NCBI GenBank assembly: GCA_905221605.1
Contig: CAJNDS010001258.1
Coordinates: 349,720 to 369,719, forward strand
Direction of reading: 5' to 3'
Length of the DNA stretch: 20,000 nt
Origin: Symbiodinium natans
Lineage: Eukaryota > Sar > Dinophyceae > Suessiales > Symbiodiniaceae
The notes under the pieces were generated by a model. It was not told the origin of the DNA, did not search any database, and saw only the letters and a list, made by a program, of their open reading frames with translations. Positions within the stretch are counted from its first letter, which is position 1, and the number at the start of each line of letters is the position of its first letter. Made by a program: the position numbers and the translations under genes. Below, one piece after another: positions 7,349-13,117 of this stretch.

Positions 7349-7439
7349 GCCCTAAACCCTAAACCCCAAACCCTAAAAACCCCAATGCTAAACATTAGGG
7401 TTTAGGGCTCACGACTGCGTCGGACCGCCCCTTGGCAAG

Positions 7440-7489
7440 GCTCCCAGCACTCCCGGGCCAGCACGGGCGTGGTGGTCTTTGCTGCTCTG
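7440..7489 (+). CDS. Gene A exon, soluble region
   Basis: GGCAAG acceptor, phase-1 start, frame G-SQHSRASTGVVVFAAL, ending CTG|GCT (GC donor, phase 0). Joined to the exon at 8177 it gives FAAL-APDGLHL, a natural continuation. The shared CAAGGC at the two exon edges supports the junction with 6634-6694. Confidence 0.6.
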
Positions 7490-7518
7490 GCTGGACCTGA
7501 GAACCCGAAGCCCTAATG

Positions 7519-7606
7519 TTTGTAACCCTAACCCTAAACCCTAAACCCTAAACCCTAACCCTAACCCTAAACCCCAAACCCTAGACCCTAAACCCTAGCC
7601 CTGAAC
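7519..7606. repeat. CCCTAAA array
   Basis: C-strand units with CCCTAA hexamers intermixed. Confidence 0.93.
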
Positions 7607-7755
7607 CCTCATGCTGCTTCGAGGGCCAGGATTTTGTTCGGATTAAGAATCCCTCTTGGAGGTTCGTGGTTAGTTGGGTTATCAGCAGGGAAACTATAGT
7701 TGTACATAGAATAATCTTAATGAGGGTATATAGCCATACAGCAACTGAATCCTAA
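7607..7755 (+). other. AT-richer segment with an unassigned open frame
   Basis: From a CCAG at 7636 a frame runs to TAA at 7754 (DFVRIKNPSWRF, VVSWVISRETIVV and onward). Codon use is AT-rich, unlike the confident exons. Part of it (CTTGGAGGTTCGTGG) resembles the tip of MITE family 1, so it is more likely element-derived. Confidence 0.3.
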
Positions 7756-8155
7756 AGCCCTTCGGGCCCTAAAGCCCCTAGACCCCTAAACCCCCAAAGC
7801 CGGAGAGCCCTAAAACCCCCAAACCCCTAAAGCCCAGCTCTAAAACCCTGAGGCCCCCAAAGCCCCAAAGCCCCAAAGAGCCCTAAGACCCTTTAACCTC
7901 TAAAACCGCCACTCGCCCAAAAACCCCGAAAATCGCCAAAACCCGAGGTAACCCAAAGAGCCCTCAAACCCCTTCAGCTCCCCCAAAGCCCCCAACTAGC
8001 CCCAAAGAGCCCTACAACCCTTAAACTCCCTAAAGCCCCTAACTAACCCAAGAGCCCTACAACCTTAAAAAACTCCCTAGACTCCCTAAAGCCCCCAAAC
8101 TAACCCTAAGAGCCCTAGAAACCCTAAAGCCACCAACTAACCCAAAGAGCCCCCC
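7756..8155. repeat. Degenerate minisatellite of C-rich units
   Basis: A higher-order unit of about 45-60 bases containing AACTAACCCAAAGAGCCCTA followed by AAACTCCCTAAAGCCCC recurs about four to five times, built from decayed CCCTAAA/CCCCAAAG units. It ends just before the exon at 8177. Confidence 0.8.
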
Positions 8156-8176
8156 TCCATTTCAGCCCTCATAAAG

Positions 8177-8218
8177 GCACCGGATGGTCTGCACCTGCGC
8201 AATCTGAACTATCTGGAG
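8177..8218 (+). CDS. Gene A exon, soluble region
   Basis: ATAAAG acceptor, phase 0, frame APDGLHLRNLNYLE, ending GAG|GCA (GC donor, phase 0). An alternative CAG acceptor at 8165 would add A-LIK in the same frame. Flanked by C-strand repeats on the left and G-strand repeats on the right. Confidence 0.6.
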
Positions 8219-8225
8219 GCAGCTG

Positions 8226-8355
8226 GGGTTTGGGGCTTTGGGGTTTCTAAGCTTTTTGGGTTTTTTTTTTGGGGTTTCTAGGGTTTTTGGGTTTCGAGGG
8301 TTTCTAGGGTTTCTAGGGTTTTTAGGGTTTTTAGGGATTAAGGTTTTTGAGGTTT
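8226..8355. repeat. G-strand degenerate array (TTTGGGG, TTTCTAGGG)
   Basis: Variant heptamers and the nonamer TTTCTAGGG in tandem. Confidence 0.9.
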
Positions 8356-8690
8356 CTATTACACTTCAGGGTTAAAACCCCCTGAATCCTAAGCCCTACC
8401 TCCTGAAGCCTGCAGTGTCACAGAGTCCGATCTGGAATCCCCTATGTGGGGCTTAGATTGAGTTGAGGGTTAGGGTTCGGGGTTTAGGGTTTAGGGTTCA
8501 GGTACCTATGGCAGTATTTATGTTCAGGGCTTAGGGACATTTTTCGTTGTAGTGCGGGTGTTTACCAAGGACCGCGGTCTCGTGAGAAAGCTTCTGCACT
8601 CAAAGCCCATCTGAAAGAGTTTTCGGTGCGCTGAAGCGACAAACAATGATCCAGGGCTCGGGACTTTTCGGGGAGGAACAGCCCTAACCC
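8356..8690. other. Intron spacer with a possible exon at 8567-8630
   Basis: After TTACCAAG at 8566, phase 0 reads DRGLVRKLLHSKPI to a TGA, and another frame reads REKASALKAHLKEFSVR to a TGA. Either could be an alternative exon of gene A. Two open frames and no clear donor keep this unresolved. Confidence 0.3.
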
Positions 8691-8694
8691 TCAA

Positions 8695-8860
8695 CCTAAG
8701 CCCGAAACCCGAAACCCGAAACCCGAAACCCGAAACCCGAAACCCGAAACCCGAAATGCTAAACCCTAAGCCCTAAACCCTAAACCTTAAGCCCTAAACC
8801 CTAAACCCTAAGCTCCAAACCCTAAGCTCTAAACCCTAAGCCCTAAACCCCAAACCCGAT
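8695..8860. repeat. CCCGAAA block then CCCTAAA array
   Basis: Eight perfect tandem CCCGAAA units (about 8701-8756), then CCCTAAG/CCCTAAA. A clear case of a variant heptamer amplified as a block. Confidence 0.97.
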
Positions 8861-8952
8861 GTCAGTCCACCCCTTCGCACCGAAATCCTCAACCCAGAAT
8901 CCTGATCCCTTATCAGCACATAGTCTCAAGCTCAGAACCCATCACAGGTCCA

Positions 8953-9001
8953 TAGGGTTTAGGGTTTAGACTTTAGGGTTTAGGGTTTAGGGTTTAGGGT
9001 C
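8953..9001. repeat. Short TTTAGGG array
   Basis: About six G-strand heptamers upstream of the exon at 9054. Confidence 0.93.
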
Positions 9002-9053
9002 AGGGGCTTCAGAGGAAAGTTAGGTTTCGGGTTCGACCTCAACGCTGGCCCAG

Positions 9054-9103
9054 TCGAATCTGCTGGAGAGCATGTTTGCCGAGATGCTGCAGCTACATCA
9101 TCA
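9054..9103 (+). CDS. Gene A exon, soluble region
   Basis: GCCCAG acceptor, phase 0, frame SNLLESMFAEMLQLHH, ending CA|GATG (GA donor, phase 2), which joins the exon at 9193 to give HHQ-ACEEIFG. If not spliced, the frame stops at TAA 9120-9122. Leucine-rich and helical; no named family. Confidence 0.6.
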
Positions 9104-9192
9104 GATGAGCCTTTGTCCATAAAAAGCCCTCAACCCTGAAGACACTCAAGCTCAAAACCGTAATGAAATAGGAATCTTGGCTTGTTATACAG

Positions 9193-9253
9193 GGCCTGTG
9201 AAGAGATCTTCGGCCCGTTAACGCTGTGCGCATGCCAATTCACGCGCTCGCAA
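9193..9253 (+). CDS. Gene A exon, soluble region
   Basis: TATACAG acceptor, phase-2 start, frame ACEEIFGPLTLCACQFTRSQ with good third-position GC. Ends near CAA|GCT (GC donor). CAAGCT recurs at the acceptor of the next exon (9995-10000), so the exact junction can slide by one base. Unspliced, the frame ends at TAA 9263-9265, which leaves open that this is a terminal exon. Confidence 0.5.
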
Positions 9254-9442
9254 GCTTACGTGTAATTAGCACCTCAATGCTCCGTTGGGACTTCTGGGGC
9301 GGTTACAATAAGCGAGGGTCTTTTCGTGCAGCATTTTATTCTCCTACAAAACCCCTAGTCATACAGCCCTTTTGAATTCGGAAATGAATGGGTGATTTTA
9401 AGGGGGCTTGTAATATATGTCCTAAAGTGCTCCCTTTACAAA

Positions 9443-9460
9443 TACATATATATATATATG

Positions 9461-9491
<31 letters not shown>

Positions 9492-9492
9492 C
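9443..9492. repeat. TA/TATG microsatellite
   Basis: Alternating (TA)n with TATGTA variants in an AT-rich island. The minus-strand open frame at 9336-9530 is this repeat read as Tyr/Ile/Thr. Confidence 0.95.
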
Positions 9493-9657
9493 AATATCAA
9501 AATGGGAATATAAGTAAATAAATGGAACATAAACTTATATCACTCTGTGTTCTTCATTCCTTTCCTACAATCCCTTAACCATCATCCGGCACAGTGGGGC
9601 CTCCTCCTCCCCTCTTTCGGTTTAAAACCTTACTGGCCTTGTAACCCTTGTAGGCCT

Positions 9658-9985
9658 TATAGGGTTTAGGGTTTAGGGTTTAGGGTTTAGGGTTTAGGGT
9701 TTAGGGTTTAGGGCCTTACAGAGGACTTGTAGGCCTTAGGGGTTTAGGGGCTTAGGGCTGAGGGGCTAGGTCAAGCATCCACCTGAACAAAGTTGCCACC
9801 TGAACCCTCAGCCCTTGTTTCGGGTTTGGGTTTAGGGTTTAGGGTTTAGGGTTTAGGGTTTAGGGTTTAGGGTTTAGGGTTTAGGGTTTAGGGTTTAGGG
9901 TTTAGGGTTTAGGGTTTAGGGTTTAGGGTTTAGGGTTTAGGGTTTAGGGTTTAGGGTTCAGGGTTTAGGGTTTAGGGTTTAGGGT
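9658..9985. repeat. Two long TTTAGGG arrays
   Basis: One array at 9659-9713 and a very homogeneous one at 9832-9985 (about 22 units). The second directly precedes the motif TGACCCACCCAAG and the next exon. Confidence 0.97.
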
Positions 9986-9997
9986 GACCCACCCAAG

Positions 9998-10059
9998 CTC
10001 GGCCTCCTGACCTTGTGAAGCCCGAAGCCGAGGAAGCGGAAGATCAGTTTCGACCATTG
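9998..10059 (+). CDS. Gene A exon, soluble region
   Basis: CCCAAG acceptor, frame RPPDLVKPEAEEAEDQFRPL, acidic and clearly protein-like. Ends at TTG|GTCAGG (GT donor, phase 0), which pairs with the acceptor GAG|GTCATC of the next exon, with GGTCA shared at both edges. A CAG|GTGCGG site five bases later is an alternative donor. Confidence 0.65.
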
Positions 10060-10070
10060 GTCAGGTGCGG

Positions 10071-10144
10071 GTTTAGGGTTTAGGTTTGAGGGTTTAGGGT
10101 TTAGGGTTTAGGGTTTCGGGTTTAGGGTTTAGGGTTTAGGGTTT
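10071..10144. repeat. TTTAGGG array
   Basis: G-strand units including one TTTGAGGG and one TTTCGGG, at the 5' end of the intron. Confidence 0.95.
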
Positions 10145-10276
10145 GCCAGGGGTGGGTGGGTGTGGGTTGCTTCGCCTCTGGGTTCGCGAGTGTGGTTTGG
10201 GGGGGGAGGGGGGGACAGAGGTTCCCCATCCGGAACCTACCTTTCTAGGGTTGTGACCTTTTTTTGTTTTGTTGAG

Positions 10277-10441
10277 GTCATCTACCCCAAAGGGCAGGTT
10301 CCATTGCGCATGCCCCTCAAACACAAAAGGTGTCGTGGGACCCGAGATGCAGAACTTCTGGGGGCTTTCAACAGGTTTAACCCCCGCCGAAGCCTTCTTA
10401 TGAATCTCCTACATGAGGGGGCACGCCGTTCCTCAACGCAG
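10277..10441 (+). CDS. Gene A exon, longest soluble piece
   Basis: A T-rich acceptor (TTTTTGTTTTGTTGAG) precedes the frame VIYPKGQVPLRMPL, KHKRCRGTRDAELLGAFN, RFNPRRSLLMNLLHEGARRS. The exon is basic with amphipathic helices and has no named domain. The frame continues into CCTAAACCCTGA (stop at 10457-10459), so this is either the last exon, ending in repeat-derived sequence, or it is spliced at a GC/GT near 10430-10445. The overlapping minus-strand frame at 10136-10324 is a shadow. Confidence 0.6.
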
Positions 10442-10830
10442 TCGCAACCTAAACCCTGAGCCCTGAATCCTGAACCTAGCCCTAAAGCTTACCCTAGGCC
10501 CTAAGCCCTACGCCCTAAACCCTAAACCCTAAGCCCAAAAGTCTGTATCCCAAACCCCAACCCTGAAACCGCAAACCAAGACTTACTTAGCCAATGGCTT
10601 GCTTCACCCCCGTGCCAAGTTCAAAACCCTCAACCCCTGAACCCCTAAACTTTAAACCTCCAAACGTCTAATTAAACCCGAAGCCCCTAATCCCTAAATC
10701 CCTTATCCGTAACCCCTAAATCCCAGACAGCCAAACCGTAAACCCTTAACCCTTAACCCTTAACCCTAAACCCTAAACCCTAAACCCTAAACCCTAAACC
10801 CTAAACCCTAAACCCTAAACCCGAAACCCT
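10442..10830. repeat. Degenerate CCCTAAA arrays with one unique insert
   Basis: Variant-rich C-strand repeats becoming homogeneous at 10763-10822. A unique piece at 10575-10620 after ACCAAG reads TYLANGLLHPR to a CGT|GCC site and could be a small exon, without confirmation. Confidence 0.85.
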
Positions 10831-10886
10831 CCACGGCTGGTCAAACCCCCGAGCCGCTACGCGCTTTCTTGCGGTTCTGTGGCCAG

Positions 10887-10934
10887 GTGTGCTCAATCGC
10901 CAAAGGAGATGAGCCCCCGGTCCCACCTTCGTCG
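10887..10934 (+). CDS. Candidate exon, gene A or a following gene
   Basis: Pyrimidine-rich TTTCTTGCGGTTCTGTGGCCAG acceptor at 10865-10886, phase 0, frame VCSIAKGDEPPVPPSS up to a GT at the TTTAGGG array. CCCTAAA lies upstream and TTTAGGG downstream. Proline-rich, possibly a flexible linker. Confidence 0.45.
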
Positions 10935-11007
10935 GGTTTAGGGTTTAGGGCTCAGGGTTTAGGGTTTAGGGTTTAGGGTTTGGGGTTTAGGGTTTAGGGT
11001 ATAGGGT
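10935..11007. repeat. TTTAGGG array
   Basis: G-strand heptamers with CTCAGGG, TTTGGGG and TATAGGG variants. Confidence 0.95.
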
Positions 11008-11034
11008 TCCTGGCTCGTACAGGTCGTCAGCATG

Positions 11035-11069
11035 CAAGCGGCCGACCGAACGCGCTAAAATCCCACCCT
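11035..11069 (+). CDS. Candidate terminal exon
   Basis: After GTACAG the phase-0 frame reads VVSMQAADRTR and stops at TAA 11068-11070. Phase 2 reads SSACKRPTERAK to a later TAA. Short and ambiguous in frame. Confidence 0.3.
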
Positions 11070-11231
11070 AAACCCGAAACCCTAAACCCCAAACTCCAAA
11101 AGCTAAATCCCTAAATCCCTAAATCCTTAAATCCCTAAATCCCTAAATCCCTAAACCCTAAACCCTAAACCCTAAACCCTAAACCCTAAACCCTAAACCC
11201 TAAACCCTAAACCCTAAACCCTAAACCCGAA
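11066..11231. repeat. CCCTAAAT octamer block and CCCTAAA array
   Basis: Six CCCTAAAT units (11105-11152), then a perfect CCCTAAA array. Confidence 0.96.
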
Positions 11232-11240
11232 ACTTTGGAG

Positions 11241-11328
11241 GCGGCCTGCAGCTCCTCTGCCTGGAGGCGGCTCGGACCTCCAAGGAGGCGGCCGTGCAAA
11301 GCCTGGCCCCTGCGGCTGCAGATGGGGG
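11241..11328 (+). CDS. Candidate exon, Ala/Leu-rich
   Basis: TTGGAG acceptor, frame GLQLLCLEAARTSKEAAV then QSLAPAAADG, ending near a GA or GT donor at the TTTAGGG array. GC-rich third positions, helical. Flanked by CCCTAAA and TTTAGGG. A second frame is open too but Arg/Pro-rich, as expected of a shadow. Confidence 0.5.
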
Positions 11329-11653
11329 GGTTTAGGGTTTAGGGTTTAGGGTTTGGGGTTTAGGGTTTAGGGTTTAGGGTTTAGGGTTTGGGGTTTAGGG
11401 TTTAGGGTTTAGGGTTTAGGGTTCAGGGTTTAGGGTTTAGGGTTTGGGGTTTAGGGTTTAGGGTTTAGGGTTTGGGGTTTGGGGTTTGGGGTTGGGGGTT
11501 TAGGGTTTAGGGTTTAGGGTTTGGGGTTTGGGTTTAGGGTTTGGGGTTTAGGGTTTGGGGTTTGGGGTTTCGGGTTTAGGGTTTGGGGTTTCGGGTTTGG
11601 GGTTTGGGTTTAGGGTTTGGGGTTTGGGGTTTAGGGTTTGGGGTTTAGGGTTT
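11329..11653. repeat. Longest G-strand array: TTTAGGG mixed with TTTGGGG
   Basis: About 325 bases. TTTGGGG units become more frequent to the right, and TTTCGGG appears twice. The open frame at 11555-11743 is this repeat plus element sequence. Confidence 0.97.
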
Positions 11654-11655
11654 AC

Positions 11656-11760
11656 GGTTTCCGAAATTCGGGGTACCTTATTATTGGGGGTCCTTATTCT
11701 AAAGGAACCCTACGATGTGGGCAAGGGACCCTTATGTTCGTAAACTCCCAGATTTCTCAG
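11656..11760. mobile_element. Dispersed repeat family 4, copy 1
   Basis: GGTTTCCGAAATT followed by GTCCTTAT matches 15941-15980 in the same order with few differences. The copy at 15941 ends in ATTTCGG, complementary to CCGAAAT, so the family is probably an inverted-repeat element. No gene in this copy. Confidence 0.6.
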
Positions 11761-11891
11761 GGGAGGCTTCCGAGGCGTTGGGGGTTTCTTGGGTTTGGGG
11801 TTTAGGGTTTAGGGTTTTGGGTTTTGGGGTTTAGGACTTTGGGGGTTTAGGGTTTAGGGCAGTTTAGGGGTTTATGGTTTAGGGTTTTCAT

Positions 11892-12150
11892 GTCGCACCG
11901 GCTTTAGTAGGTGCCCCTAGGAGTAAAGTCAAGTTCGCGGGAGGCTGATCAGAACCCTGCGGGTCTAGGGCGGGGTCCGCAGGTTCGTAAGAAGCTTTCG
12001 TGCGGCGCGCCTTCAAAATCAATAGCCGGGCCTTTCTGTCCCTGTCAGATTCATACAGACCCATCTGCTGTAAAAAGCTTCCGGGACCGTCCCAAGGAGG
12101 GGAAAAACATTCCGGGCGGAACACACTATAGTGACTAAAGCAGGTGCAGC
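11892..12150. mobile_element. MITE-like element, 259 bp
   Basis: The left end GTCGCACCGGCTTTAGT and the reverse complement of the right end (GCTGCACCTGCTTTAGT) match over about 17 bases with two or three differences. Open frames of 75-78 codons exist on both strands across the same DNA and show no motif, so they are best treated as element sequence. Confidence 0.6.
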
Positions 12151-12395
12151 ATCAGGATTTAGGGCTCAGGGTTCAGGGTGGTGAGTTTGTTTGAGGGGGG
12201 GGGGGGGTAGGCTTGAAGGCTTAAAGATATCTGCGCGGAGCGAGGTTTGTTTTCTTGTTGCAAACTTTTCACAAATCAATACGTAGTTGAGCGTTCGTGC
12301 CTCCGTCAACGGACTTCATCACGAAAGCCAATATCACTGCCACGAAGTTAAATACCTGATCGATGAGAACGAAAACATCGCTACGGGATTTGGGG
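12151..12395. other. Unique segment, possible exon on either strand
   Basis: A G12 run at 12196-12207 is followed by unique DNA. The + strand reads VNGLHHESQYHCHEVKYLI then DENENIATGFG into the array. The - strand reads DVFVLIDQVFNFVAVILAFV then MKSVDGGTNAQ to a TGA. A hydrophilic exon on one strand gives a hydrophobic shadow on the other, and I cannot decide which is real. Confidence 0.35.
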
Positions 12396-12429
12396 TTTAG
12401 GGTTTAGGTTTTAGGGTTTAGGGCTTCGT

Positions 12430-12885
12430 GCTGAGGTTGAATAGGACTCTACCTCGGACCCCTAAGGTTGTACCCTTGGGTTTGGGAATCTTTTGAAAGA
12501 TCCTTTCAGGGAATTTAAGGGCCAATACTAAGAGTAAATTGAGGAAACTCGTAGGGACACATCCTTAGGGGTACGAGCCTTTGTCCCATGATTTTTATTG
12601 TTTTCTTGTGGCTTTCGCGGCTCTCTGAGGCAGTGGCCCCGCAACTGCCATATGTGGCTTTTCGGTGTGGAATAGCTAGGTTCCAGAAGGGGGGTACTAG
12701 GGAGGACATGTAAGTATCAGGGAGGGGTTCTCCACTCCTGTTTCCTGGACTCCCCACCCAAGCTCTAGACGTTGCAATAAAGGAGTCGGAATATGTACCG
12801 AATCTTCTTCCCTTATGGCCCCTATATAGTCGTACTAGAATGACTCCCAATACCTTGTTCTAATTACCAAGGCCCCTGTAGTAGA
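12430..12885. other. 450-bp unique stretch, no recognised gene
   Basis: The largest repeat-free block in the window. A 111-codon minus-strand frame (12515-12850, starting MGVILVRLYRGHKG) is the longest non-repeat frame here, but its composition is unremarkable, it shows no motif and its codon bias is unlike the confident exons. It probably forms intergenic DNA or an unrecognised element upstream of gene B. No promoter element can be named with confidence. Confidence 0.4.
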
Positions 12886-13013
12886 CTACCCTAAACCCTA
12901 AACCCTAAACCCTAAACCCTAAACCCTAAACCCTAAACCCTAAACCCTAAACCCTAAACCCTAAACCCCTAAACCCCTAAACCCCTAAACCCTAAACCCC
13001 TAAACCCCTAAAC
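12886..13013. repeat. CCCTAAA array upstream of gene B
   Basis: Perfect heptamers shifting to CCCCTAAA octamers, ending nine bases before the start codon of gene B. Confidence 0.97.
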
Positions 13014-13021
13014 GACTGGCC

Positions 13022-13117
13022 ATGCTGCGTGTCTTCGGCATTTCGGGCGATCAGCTGGTTTCCGTGGCTCTCGAAGATGCGCCGGACGCGCGCTCCCTGA
13101 AGCGCAGGCTGCAGAAG
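13022..13117 (+). CDS. Gene B exon 1 (start, ubiquitin-like strand and helix)
   Basis: ATG then LRVFGISGDQLVSVALE, DAPDARSLKRRLQK. Ends AAG|GCC (GC donor). The motif order matches the first hairpin and helix of ubiquitin-like domains. CCCTAAA array on the left, TTTAGGG from 13151 on the right. Confidence 0.88.

Noticed and set aside
8701-8756. CRISPR-like array
   Set aside because: Repeats are 7-bp tandem units without spacers, and the genome is eukaryotic.
9336-9530. 64-codon minus-strand frame rich in Tyr, Ile and Thr
   Set aside because: It is the TA/TATG microsatellite read in frame.
11555-11743. Open frames giving FGVWGLGFRVWGLGF-type peptides (also 1383-1577, 3975-4193)
   Set aside because: They are TTTAGGG/TTTGGGG repeats read in frame; every canonical array of three or more units carries stops, and only G-rich variants stay open by chance.
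11888-12138. 75- and 78-codon frames on opposite strands
   Set aside because: Both lie inside the inverted-repeat element 11892-12150 and overlap each other; neither shows a domain.
12515-12850. 111-codon minus-strand frame as a gene
   Set aside because: Longest non-repeat frame, but with no motif, no matching splice context and weak codon bias; on its own, length is not enough evidence in about 450 bases of unique DNA.
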